Assembly: GCA_016987375.1 (NCBI GenBank)
Contig: PJRA01000263.1
Coordinates: 1,161,018 to 1,179,793, forward strand
Direction of reading: 5' to 3'
From: Brachionus koreanus
Taxonomy: Eukaryota; Rotifera; Eurotatoria; Ploima; Brachionidae
DNA: 18,776 nucleotides
In this document: one piece after another, positions 1 through 8,787 of the stretch
Position numbering within the stretch: the first letter of the stretch is position 1
How the letters are laid out: every line of letters starts with the position of its first letter
The notes under the pieces: model-generated
Told to the model about the DNA's origin: nothing
The model's input: only the letters and a program-made list of their open reading frames with translations
Databases searched by the model: none
Made by a program: the position numbers and the translations under genes

Positions 1-186
1 TTAACAAATAGAATGACCATGAGTGCATTAATAGTACTCGAAAGAAATACACAAGATAAGCTTATTAATACATACATATTCAATGAATTGAATGATCTCT
101 AGGAAGAAGATAAAAATAAAGAGAAGAACATGATACAGGAAATAGAATTTAAACTGAGATATTTTAGATTTCTAACAGGATGTTAA
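1..186 (+). CDS. 3' end of an unidentified gene (partial, left edge)
   Basis: Frame 1 is open from the window edge and would hit TAG at 100-102. That TAG is also a good splice acceptor (ATCTCTAG at 95-102). A donor at 34-35 (ATA|GTACTC) gives a 69-nt intron (34-102) that keeps phase 0, joining exon 1-33 to exon 103-186 with stop TAA at 184-186. The visible C-terminus is about 38 residues, charged and amphipathic (EEDKNKEKN, then KLRYFRFLTGC). I do not recognise the family. The intron size and matching phase favour a true terminal exon over a pseudogene with an in-frame stop, but a chance open frame in AT-rich DNA cannot be excluded. Confidence 0.4.
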
Positions 187-396
187 ATAAAATATTTAGT
201 AAAAGAGTACAAATTTTTGACCGTTTTTATTAATTTTCCTTCACTTTTAATAACATATCGGGGCTGTGTGAAGTTCGTTTCAATTCGATCTTTTCAATTC
301 AGAAAAATTTGAATAACTTTTTTACTAATAATATAGTAAAAAAATAGATATTAATAGATAATTTAGTTCTTTAAAATGCTTAATTATAGGCAAATT

Positions 397-527
397 CCCA
401 GTGACAAAATAAACGATGATTAATCGATGAAAATTGATAGATGAATCATTAATGAGTTAGGAACCATTTCATCGTAATTCTACGATGAAAACTAGAATAT
501 TTCATCGAACAAAATCGATGAAATTAT
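397..527 (+). repeat. Left terminal inverted repeat
   Basis: This is about 131 bp, beginning CCCAGTGAC and rich in GATGA/TCATC pentamers. It aligns with the reverse complement of 1912-2042, including a near-identical stretch across 411-465 (CGATGAT...GAGTTAGGAAC). Divergence between the arms indicates an old copy. Confidence 0.7.
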
Positions 528-932
528 TATTTTATTAAATAAAATTTTATATTATTATAAAATTAATTATAAAATATTTTTAAAAAATGATTTAATTATA
601 AAAAAATATTTTTAAAAAATTCTATTAAATTAAATCTTAAAAAATTTGTTTGTTTTGATTTGTCAAGATTTGTAAAAAAAATAAAACTTAAATAAAATTG
701 GTTGTCCCTTAAGTGCGAAAGTGGAAATGCGAAAAAAGAAGAATTCCGCAACTTATGTTATGCAGAATTTTTGGGCAAATAATTTTTTTGAAATAATTTA
801 GCAAAAATTTTGTTAGAAAATTTAAAAAATAATTTATAAATTGCAACATCATTCTAGAATTATTCCCATTGTTAATCTTGATTTAAAATATTGTAAAAAA
901 AACGAGAAAAAAATGATCATTTTTGACCGTGA

Positions 933-1136
933 ATACCAGAGGCTCACCACCGCACCGAACGAGTTATTCACATTTTGAAAAGTTTAAACCTGAAGACAGT
1001 TTCCATACCGATAAATCAAAATCTAAACAAAAATAAAACTTTAGAACAAAAAATAAATAAAGTTATTTAAAACGATGTTGTGATTTTCTGGTCCAAAGAT
1101 GAATTTAAGAGCCATAACTGGATTAGGATTTTAATT
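933..1136 (+). pseudogene. Decayed open frame within the TIR element
   Basis: The frame starting at 933 reads about 45 residues (including HHRTERVIHILKSLNLKTVS), stops at TAA near 1068, and resumes in the same frame with VVIFWSKDEF and about 12 more residues. The first part could be a helix-turn-helix-like segment. Its position inside an inverted-repeat element suggests a transposase remnant, but no DDE motif is readable and I cannot assign a superfamily. Chance similarity is possible. Confidence 0.25.
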
Positions 1137-1240
1137 TTTTTGTAATTTTCTCCTCGTATTCATGTCACTAAATTCGGATGATTACGTTATAATAATAATT
1201 AAAAGAGGGATTTTATGTTGACACTATTAATTATTTTCAT

Positions 1241-1445
1241 GATTGGATTATTCCTAAACATTGTGAAAGAATATGATGAGAATTTTGTGGTTTTAATCCA
1301 AAAACATCCCAGTCAAGCTAAAAACGATGATTTCATGGATGTTTCATGTATGAATCATCTCATTTTTTATACATGAAAAATGTTTTTCGATTAAAACCAA
1401 AAATTTTAATTTTATTCTTAAAAAACATTTAGGATTGACCCAATC
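1241..1445. repeat. Imperfect palindrome (foldback) inside the element
   Basis: The arm 1241-1306 (GATTGGATTATTCCTAAACA ... GGTTTTAATCCAAAAACA) matches the reverse complement of 1381-1445 (GATTGGGTCAATCCTAAATG ... GGTTTTAATCGAAAAACA). The centre is near 1343. The loop region (1307-1380) begins with TCCCAGTCA, so the third copy of the element terminus lies in the centre of the palindrome. The arms are roughly 65 bp and imperfect. Confidence 0.55.
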
Positions 1446-1546
1446 ATCAAAATTTTTCATCTGTGTTTCATTCTTGAATCATCTTATCAATTGTTAATGA
1501 GTTTTTTTGGATTAGAGCCAAGAAAACGTTCATTCAAAGAATAAAT

Positions 1547-1582
1547 TGATCGTTATATATTATTTGGATCGTTATATATTAT
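1547..1582 (+). repeat. Two-copy short tandem repeat
   Basis: GATCGTTATATATTAT occurs at about 1547 and again at about 1567, separated by TTG. It is a minor tandem duplication inside the transposon-like element. Confidence 0.5.
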
Positions 1583-1619
1583 ATGTATGGATTTTGACTA
1601 GGTAATTTAATTGGGAGTA

Positions 1620-1790
1620 ATGTACTTTGATTTAAGATCTATTCAAGCTGCTACTAGTCTAGTTATAGGACTATTAAGTAATTCTAAAATAAATAACTTA
1701 AAGAATATAAAATTAAAAAGTCGTTCTAGTGAGAAAATGTGTATTGATGTTCGTTTCAAATCAAACATGTTGATAAATTCTGAATTATAG
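1620..1790 (+). CDS. Short hypothetical ORF inside the element (56 aa)
   Basis: ATG at 1620 and TAG at 1788-1790 enclose 56 sense codons of balanced composition (it begins MYFDLRSIQAATSLVIGLLS), which is unusual in DNA this AT-rich. An in-frame TAA lies at 1608-1610, so the frame does not extend far upstream unless spliced. There is no recognised domain. It could be an exon or remnant of an element-encoded protein, or chance. Confidence 0.25.
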   Translation: MYFDLRSIQAATSLVIGLLSNSKINNLKNIKLKSRSSEKMCIDVRFKSNMLINSEL

Positions 1791-1911
1791 TTAGAAAATT
1801 TTAAAAAATCTCTTGGTTTCAAATTTTTTATTTATTATAATTCCTAAAATTGCTTGAAAAATAAAAAAAAATATTATTTAATAATGAAATAAATTTAGAT
1901 GTAATTCAGAA

Positions 1912-2042
1912 AATTTTCATCAATTATTTTCGATGAAATATACTAATTTTCATCGTCGAAATTAGATGAAATTGTTCCTAACTCATAAATGATTCATCTA
2001 TCAATTTTCATCGATTTATCATCGTTTTTTTTTTTGACTGGG
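1912..2042 (-). repeat. Right terminal inverted repeat
   Basis: This is the reverse complement of the left arm, ending ...GACTGGG at 2042. It carries a run of 11 T at 2025-2035 where the left arm has mixed sequence. The paired GAGTTAGGAAC / GTTCCTAACTC block at 1975-1985 is the clearest anchor. Confidence 0.7.
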
Positions 2043-3017
2043 ATTTTTCATCCAAAAAAATGAGATAATTCATATATCATTTAGAGTTTTGAAAAGGGAT
2101 TGCAATATCTAAAAATCTATTGAAATTTAATTGAGCATTAAGATGTTTAGATCATTTTTGAAAAATGAAATTCAAAATATTTTGCCGTAGATTGCTTCAA
2201 TTAATTTAAAAGATTTGAGGAACTCAGGATAAAAATTCAAAAAATCGAATCTTTACATTTTACTTAAATAAAATATTCAACAACATTTATTTTTGATACT
2301 CAAAAATATATATAAAAACAAAAATTTTATTTTTCCAGTGTAACATTCATTTTATTGTTTTCTAAAAAATATTTATTTCATAATATCCACTCATTTGCTT
2401 GTAAAATCACAATTAAATTCAAAATAAATTGAATTAGATATAAATAAAAACAAAATTTTTTTTTTATTTTTCTGGCCAAAAATTCATTTTATTGTTAAAT
2501 ATTTTAATTAATTTAAAAAATTTTAATATTAAACCAAAGAAAAGCATTTTCATTAAGTTTCTCGAGGGTTTTGCTCAAATAGCTTTGTGATCAAGATATC
2601 TATGTTGAAATTCACTTTATTAAAACTTTTAATTTTTATAGTTTTTTTTTTTAAATTTAAATGATTTGATTTGAAACAAGGGTACTAACCTGTCGATTAA
2701 CTTCGAAATGATAATTAATTTTAAATAAAATTCAAAATATTTCAGTTGATTTTAGTCTTTTTTTAAAAAAAATATATTGATCTTGAGTTCTAAGATAGAA
2801 AATGTTAACTTAATAAAAAATTATATAATACAAAAAATATCAAAAATCATTCCTTATCTAACTTTTTCTTATTTAACAGTTAGAAAAATTTCACTTGTTT
2901 AAATGTTAATCTAAAGTAAATTGTCAATACAAATAAAAACTTTGAAAGGTCTTTATCAACAGGTTTAGTATTTAAAATGTCTTGAAACTACATGTTATTT
3001 TTTCATTTTTTACTAAA
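2043..3017. other. Gene-free AT-rich interval upstream of the astacin gene
   Basis: This is mostly A/T runs with no ORF of note on either strand. Immediately right of the element, 2043-2075 read in reverse complement (TATGAATTATCTCATTTTTT) resembles the sequence at 1349-1368, so element-related sequence may extend slightly past 2042. No clear TATA box or initiator could be assigned for the astacin gene; its promoter presumably lies in the last few hundred bases. Confidence 0.5.
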
Positions 3018-6000
3018 ATGCTCTCAATTTTATTCATGTCAGTGTTGACAATCAAAATTTCGCTTCAATCACCAGATCCTTATTTAATCCAAGATTATCT
3101 TCAAGCAACCTTTAAAGATGTAAAAAATCATTCAAGAATTTCACTTTATTTAAATGATTCTTTTTTCAATAGGAGCCTTCGCGTAAAATCGAAGATGCGA
3201 CTTTTTCAAGTATGATGGTAATCAATGGAGACAACATCTCAAAATACAAATCTTATGCTTCAAATTGGATTGATGAATCAGCTAGATTACTTCCTCAATA
3301 TTTCAAAGAGCAGCCTCGTAAAATAATTCGCGAGTATTATTCTTCAAACTATTCGTCAAGATGGCCACACAACATAGTGCCTTATGAAATCAGCATTGAA
3401 TTGAGTAAAAAATTATAAAAAAGTCATTTTTTTTATTTATTTATTATAATTAAGTGAATAATACATTTATGAATTTGTCAATTAATAATGCTATTGAACA
3501 TTGGCAAAGTTTGACATGCATTAAATTTGAGAGATACCAACCTAGCAAGCATTCAAAGACTCATCAAGCTATTGTTGAATTTGTTAAAACCAACGTTGGA
3601 TGCTATTCAGAAATTGGCTATCCGAATTTTTCCTCAGGATCACCAAATTTTATTCTCAGAAGACGAATTTTCTTGGAACGAAATTGCCTCCGAGGACAAA
3701 TAATTCATGAAATTGGACACACAATTGGTTTTTTTCATGAACATTCTAGAAATGATCGAGACAACTTTATTGAGATAAAATGGGAAAATATAGCTTTTCC
3801 GTTTTTAAATAGATATAACTTTGAAAAAGCGGGCGAAGTGCTAGAAAAAGACAACTTAAATATACCCTATGATCTGGGTTCAATTATGCACTATCCGGCT
3901 AATGTAAATAAAGATAAAATTTTAATCTGATTTCTTTTAATTTTTTCTAATCAAAGGCTTTCTCAATGGGATTTCTTAAAACAATTGAAGCTAAAGATTC
4001 AAATTTGGAATTTTTGCTCGGCAACAGAGAGGGTCTTTCATTTTATGATTCAAAAATGGCAAATCTGGCTTACAAGTGTTCAAGTAATTTAGATTTTAGA
4101 GTTCATTTTAATGTAAATACTACAAAATTGTCTGATAAATGTATACTTAACTAAAAGAAGGTCTCAGAATTTTTGTAATCAGGCTATTCATGATATTTGG
4201 CTGTTTTAGAACGTTTTTGACATTGTTTAAAAAATTTTTAATGATATTTCGCTCTCTGGGCTAACTATAAAATTTGTTTTAAAACTGATTTATAAAAATA
4301 AAAATAAATTTTTTGAACTAGGCAACAATAAGTTAAATAATGATTTAAAGAGAAATTTTGGTTCAAAAGTTTATTTTACTAAATCCATATGAAAAAATAT
4401 TGTTTTTTTCCAAAAAATCAACTAAGTTATCCATCTAGATATAATTCATTTGAGTAAATTTCCCCATCGATCGAATTTTAATAAATTTTTAAGACATGTT
4501 CCTAATTTCGAAAATCCAGTTTTTATGAGCATATTGATTAAGTGCATTTTCGACTTTTAGTTCATGTCACAGATTTGATTTGAAATTCTGTTGAGTCATC
4601 AAGTGAGACAAAATTTTGAAAAATCTGAAAATCACACTTTTTAAAGTGTTGTTCAGTAAGTTGCCTCAACAGAAAATATTTAATATGTTTATCCAATTTT
4701 TTTATTTAAAAATCTTTAATCAGGAAATTGATGACTATAATAAACGCTATCAACTTTTGTTCAAAAATTTAATTCATGTAATTCATACTTTTATTTTAAT
4801 AGGCAAATGTAAGAACCCACTGCAAAATTGCGAGAATGATGGCTACATTGGTTCAGATTGCAAATGTGTGTGTCCAATGGGGATAACTGGAATAAATTGT
4901 GAAACATTAATCACAAAAAGTTATTTTTCCCTAAAAAAAATTTAAAAAAATATTAAGTATTTTTTTTTAGATGAAAATATTGTTCTATTTAACAAAGTAA
5001 ATCTGACATGTGACTTTTCAGATGGTTTGTGCTCATGGTTGCAAGAAAAATATCGTGATCAAATTGATTTTATTCTAAATAGAGGAAAATCATTTTCAGG
5101 AAAATATTTGAAAAGCGTTGGTATCTTAGATGATCATAATTTTAACCAAAGTGCTTATCTTTATTTGGATACTTATTTTGTTAAATATCGCTTTGAATCA
5201 GCTGAGCTGAAATCTCCTTTAATTCAAGTAGATAAAAAGACAAATTTTTGCTTAAGCTTTTGGTATCACATGTTCGGAAATGATATTGTTCTACCAGGAG
5301 AGCTAAGTGTTTATTTGCATCAGCCTTATCTCAATCAAAATCTGTCTAAAATTTGGTCCAGAGCGGGTAGACAAAACAAAAATCAAAGTGACTGGTTGTA
5401 TACAGAAATAGATCTGGAGGTAATGTCTGCGTTTAGAATTGTATTCAAGGCCCAAAGAATAGCTGCATTTTTAGGTGACATTGGGATAGATGATATTCAA
5501 TTTGAAGAGGGTCAATGTTCAGAACCAGATCAAACTCCAAGTATTCGTTGAAATAAACAAAAATTTTTTTGATTAAAATTTAAAAAATTTTAGCTGAATG
5601 GAGTCCTTGGTTTAAAATTTCAGGGTGCTTTTTAGAGTGTGGAATAGAATATTATGAACGACGAAGGTATTGCCAAATTGGAATAGGAGAAAAAACATGC
5701 ATAGGTTCTCTGACCGATTTTGAATTGTGTCCTAATCAAGAATGTCAGAATTTAACTGAGTTTAATTCAACTGAAAATTTCACTTTATCGTTTTTCCAAG
5801 AGCCTACTTTAAATTCATCAAATGATGTGCCTTTGTCTAAATTTGATCCATTGGAGTTAAGTTTTGATTTAAGAACAGAAGATGAATGTGGAAAGAGCAT
5901 AACTATCGAGGCAAATGAAACAATTCAATTAACAAGCCCTGGATATCCAAAAGAATATGCAATGGAAATTGAATGTTCTTATTTAATTAAAACTGAAAAT

Positions 6001-6255
6001 GAGTTTAAGATAAAATTTAATTTCGAATACATTAATATTGAATCAACTAATATAAATTCATGTCCAGATAGTGTGGAGATAAGATATTATGCTTTGGGTC
6101 AACCTGGCATCAGAATTTGTGGTAATTACTCGAGAAAAAGGTCAAGTAAAATATTAGAATATACAAGTGAAAACAATTCGGCCTTGGTTATTTTTAGAAG
6201 TGATTGGATAAATAGTGGAAAGGGATTCTTGGTAAAAATTTCAAGTTTCAACTAA
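3018..6255 (+). CDS. Secreted astacin-family metalloprotease with EGF, MAM, TSP1 and CUB domains
   Basis: Seven exons: 3018-3119, 3173-3404, 3455-3903, 3957-4083, 4803-4919, 4971-5540, 5594-6255. All phases rejoin to give 752 aa. Residues 1-17 look like a signal peptide. The propeptide carries a GDN at 53-55, a candidate aspartate switch (D54). The catalytic domain starts near RWP (97-99). The zinc site is HEIGHTIGFFHEHSRNDRD (196-214), matching HExxHxxGxxHExxRxDRD, and the Met-turn is SIMHY (M256, Y258). Catalytic-domain cysteines are C133, C161, C189 and C302. Then follow EGF 306-336 (six Cys), MAM 356-525 (CDF...GLCSW, ending IGIDDIQF...C), TSP1 535-583 (WSPW, CGIEYYERRRYC) and CUB 631-750 (four Cys). 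Introns are 50-53 nt except intron 4 (719 nt). All catalytic residues are present, so it is likely an active extracellular zinc endopeptidase. Substrate unknown. Confidence 0.9.
4084..4802 (+). other. Long intron 4 of the astacin gene
   Basis: The donor CAA|GTAATT at 4084 and acceptor TTTTAATAG at 4794-4802 join phase 1 to phase 1 and place the EGF exon directly after the last catalytic-domain cysteine. At 719 nt it is over ten times longer than the other six introns. Repeats or an insertion are possible but no element was recognised. A short open stretch near 4724-4777 looks exon-like but does not fit the phase. Confidence 0.6.
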
Positions 6256-6301
6256 ATATAAATAATTTTGTGAATAATTTAATCCAAGTGAAAATATGTT
6301 T

Positions 6302-6307
6302 AATAAA
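6302..6307 (+). terminator. Probable poly(A) signal of the astacin gene
   Basis: AATAAA lies about 47 nt after the astacin stop codon (TAA 6253-6255). It is the first canonical hexamer downstream. AT-rich context makes chance hexamers common. Confidence 0.45.
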
Positions 6308-6887
6308 AAATAATTTTGAAAAAAAATTTTAAAAAAATTCTATTTTTAAAAAGTGTTGTAAAGAGCTCTATTTAAATGAGCATTGAAAAAGCTAATAATT
6401 TTATCTAGAGTTTTATGAAAAAATAAAAAGACGTATTTTTCTTTTTGGTTAAGTAAATTTTGTTACACTTTTTAATTAAAATTTGTACATATTAATAATT
6501 TTTAAAACTTGAAAATTTCAAATATTCAATGTAATGAAATTGAGTTTTTAAAATATTAGAGAGATTCTCAATTGAAAATTGACTAAAAATTTTTGTATGA
6601 TTTTTTTCCGACATTATTAATTTTCTTTTCATTAAGAATTATATTTATTTTGAAATGTGATATGATACTTGATTCATTTATAGTATTGGATTTTGAGATT
6701 TTCATAAAATAAAAATTTTTTCTTGTGAATGTGTCTCAAATTGAAGTATTAAGATGTTAAAGATTTTAAATTTTTGAGAAAAATAAAGAATTCGGCAAAT
6801 TTTTTACCCTTTTTTCCAATATAGTTTTAAAATTCCTTAATGTACTGATAAAATAAACAAATCCTCTCCAAAAATAAAAAACAACTT
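6308..6887. other. Intergenic, no feature seen
   Basis: AT-rich sequence between the astacin 3' end and the start of the duplicated segment. No ORF, RNA gene or repeat was recognised on either strand. Confidence 0.5.
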
Positions 6888-6915
6888 TTAAAAAAATAAC
6901 CTCATATAGGTGACT

Positions 6916-6945
6916 CCCTTTTTTTGAAAAATCCCAAAAAAAAGG
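6916..6945 (+). promoter_or_regulatory. A/T hairpin upstream of PNPO-like copy 1
   Basis: CCTTTTTTT pairs with AAAAAAAGG around a loop of about 12 nt (GAAAAATCCCAA). It lies about 160-190 bp before the ATG and is repeated identically upstream of copy 2 (12784-12813). It could be a promoter element or just low-complexity sequence; no function is shown. Confidence 0.25.
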
Positions 6946-7105
6946 ATAATTATTCTTTATAGTTTAATTGAAATTTATCTACTAAATTTAGGTGAAGAAA
7001 AAAATTTGGAATATTTTTTAAAAATAAATATTTAAAATAAGAACAAATAAATTATTTTAAACTTTTCGAAATTTTGAATTTTGTTTTTGAAAAGTTTAAA
7101 AAAAA

Positions 7106-7875
7106 ATGCCAGGAGAAAGTAATTTTAAATTTAATAAAATAGAAAAATAATTGTCTCATATTTTTAAAAAGCTAAATTGGACATTTCAACTTTAGAATCA
7201 AAGAATCCATTCAAGCAATTTGATTGTTGGTTCAAACAAGCAAAAGAAAACAAAAATGTTAAAAATGCTAATGCAGCATGTTTAGCTACATGTGGATTGT
7301 ACTAATTTAGCTAATTTAATTTTTTTTCTCTTTTATTTATTTTGAATATTAAATCTAGAGATGGACATCCATCATGTCGAATGATTCAAGTGGGAGATTT
7401 TAGCGAAAAAGGCTTGGTTTTTTTTACCAATTATGACAGCAGGAAAGCTAAAGAACTCAGCCAAAACAAACATTGTTCATTTTGCTTCTATTGGGATCAT
7501 TTGGACCGACAAGTTGTCCTAAAAGGTAGAGTTGAAAAGCTAGAAGAACATGATTCCATGGATTATTTTTCTCGTCGTTCAGTACCACAACAGCTTAAGA
7601 CTTTATCCTCAGTACAAGGAAAAGTTATTAAAAATAAACAAGAATTAGTCGAAAGACAACAGCGCTTGGCTAAGGAATTTGAAACTACTAAAAAAATGCC
7701 TGTACCAGAAACATATTGTGGCTATTTATTTATACCTGATGAATTTGATTTTTGGCAAGGAAATGGCGATGAAATCGATGATCGACTAGTTTTTCGTAAA
7801 AAACATGATCACGAAAATCAAGAATTTGTAACACTTGGTGAAGGTTTTTGGGTTATTGAAAGGCTTGGTGCCTAA
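7106..7875 (+). CDS. PNPO: Pyridoxamine-phosphate-oxidase-like flavoprotein, copy 1
   Basis: Exons 7106-7118, 7196-7298 and 7359-7875 (introns 77 and 60 nt) give 210 aa starting MPGEKSKNPFKQFDCWF. PNPO family hallmarks run end to end: NPFKQFDCWF (8-17), NANAACLATC (28-37), R46-M, FFTN (60-63), SRK (66-68), YWDHLDRQV (83-91), YF (108-109), VPETYCGY (154-161), EFDFWQG (167-173), DDRLVFR (179-185) and terminal ERLGA. Exact gap-free alignment across the splice to the human-type LATC..DGxPS motif supports the second intron. The FMN-site residues are mostly kept, but the substrate site is not: the Lys after RMxxx is G51, a phosphate-binding Ser is Q116, and the R-x-H catalytic pair is E177/D179. 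The usual N-terminal RxxY segment is absent, so the 13-nt first exon is the least certain part. It may be a pseudoenzyme or have a changed substrate. Confidence 0.82.
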
Positions 7876-7915
7876 TTTTTTTTCTAAATTTTTTTTATCA
7901 ATTTGTCTAGTTATA

Positions 7916-7921
7916 AATAAA
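7916..7921 (+). terminator. Probable poly(A) signal of PNPO-like copy 1
   Basis: AATAAA lies about 40 nt after the stop codon, just beyond the end of the identical duplicated block. Copy 2 therefore has a different 3' UTR and a different hexamer. Confidence 0.45.
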
Positions 7922-7980
7922 AATATTATTAAAATTTGGTTTCTTATTTATTTTAATTTTTTTCAGCATTTTTATTAATA

Positions 7981-8038
7981 AGGAAGGCATTTTTATCCTT
8001 TTTTCTCTTGTGTCGCTCTTTTACACCCCATCAATCAC
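7981..8038 (+). repeat. Block A, left copy
   Basis: GGAAGGCATTTTTATCC...CTCTTGTGTCGCTCTTTTACACCCC... is similar (roughly 80% by eye) to 14001-14057 downstream of PNPO-like copy 2. Here block A precedes block B (8221-8407); on the right their order is reversed. Confidence 0.55.
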
Positions 8039-8220
8039 TGGAACTAGTCTCTCAGTGTGTATAGTCAGGACCTCGTCAACTATTTTCAATTATTACCTAC
8101 TGTTCCTGATTCAGTAATAAATTTCTTGAACTAAGATCATTTTACCAATTTTCGCTTAATTTTAATCATTTAGTTTATTTTTTTTAGTTTATTTTTACGA
8201 AAAATTTTCAAGTTTAACAA

Positions 8221-8407
8221 CTTTTTGTTAATAGTAATTGTTTTATTTTGGGAAATAAAGTAAAAAAAACAATTTATCTAATGTTAATGAATTACTTGAA
8301 TTTCTAAATGTTTTATCATATAAATTTTGCTGAAATAAGTGTGTCTAATTTTATCAAATCTCTCAAATATTGAATTATCTTATTTTTTACCGTTAGATAG
8401 TAACATG
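8221..8407 (+). repeat. Block B, left copy
   Basis: TTTTTGTTAATAGTAATTGT through TTACCGTTAGATAGTAACAT matches 13765-13948 at about 95% by eye with small indels. On the right it follows the PNPO-like gene directly; here it is about 330 bp further downstream. Confidence 0.75.
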
Positions 8408-8756
8408 GTTATTCATAATTACTCAAAGACTCCAATTCAAAATTTAAAAACAATAAATAATTGAAAAACTAAGATAATTTGTCATAGTTGTTTAAAATTT
8501 TTTTCAATTACCAAAAATTTTTCGATATTTTAGGAATCATATTCCTGTTTATAAAAAATAAACAACTTTTAAATCAATAATCTGTTCTATTGCTTCTTTT
8601 TAACTAATGATTGAGTTTTGTAAGCATATATTTTTTTATTGGAATAATATAGATAAAGTCAAATAAAGATTTTTTTTTAATTTTTAATTTTTAATTTTTA
8701 TAATTAAAAAATCTAAATTAATTATTTCTTTAATAAGTTAATTCGCAGAAAAAAAT
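8408..8756. other. Intergenic, low-complexity
   Basis: The only structure seen is a short (TTTTTAA)n-like run at about 8676-8700. No gene was recognised. Confidence 0.5.
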
Positions 8757-8762
8757 TTTATT
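8757..8762 (-). terminator. Probable poly(A) signal of the orphan glycoprotein gene
   Basis: AATAAA on the minus strand (TTTATT on +) lies about 26 nt after the stop codon at 8788-8790. Confidence 0.35.
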
Positions 8763-8787
8763 TTTTTATAAAAAAAAATTGATTTAC

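Larger units (their letters stand above)
397..2042. mobile_element. Decayed DNA-transposon-like element with long terminal inverted repeats
   Basis: Position 397 onward starts CCCAGT, 11 nt, CGATGAT, and continues with GATGAA/TTCATC-rich sequence. The reverse complement from 2042 gives CCCAGT, 12 nt, CGATGAT, then the same GAAAATTGATAGATGAATCA segment and onward. Similarity runs for about 130 bp (397-527 against 1912-2042) with scattered mismatches. The interior holds one open frame broken by a stop (about 933-1136), a 56-codon ORF (1620-1790), a palindrome (1241-1445) and a third CCCAGT terminus at 1308. No target-site duplication is evident and no intact transposase was found. It is best described as a non-autonomous or decayed TIR element, possibly two nested copies. 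The superfamily is not assignable by eye. Confidence 0.6.
6888..7888 (+). repeat. Copy 1 of a 1.0-kb duplicated segment carrying a whole gene
   Basis: The sequence 6888-7888 reads as identical to 12756-13756 at a constant offset of 5868, with no indel found. It contains about 218 bp upstream of the ATG, both introns and the stop codon, so it is a genomic duplication or conversion and not a retrocopy. Similarity ends abruptly at both edges (6887/12755 and 7889/13757). Confidence 0.9.

Noticed and set aside
4724..4777. Exon-like stretch (EIDDYNKRYQLLFKN) inside astacin intron 4
   Set aside because: It would enter in the wrong phase after exon 4 (immediate stop) and be followed by an implausible 25-nt intron.
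7292..7360. Alternative donor at 7292 for the PNPO-like second intron
   Set aside because: It gives either a stop or loss of two residues relative to the family motif; donor 7299 with acceptor 7358 aligns without a gap.
8676..8700. TTTTTAA short tandem run
   Set aside because: Ordinary low-complexity AT sequence; not a CRISPR array or a structured repeat.
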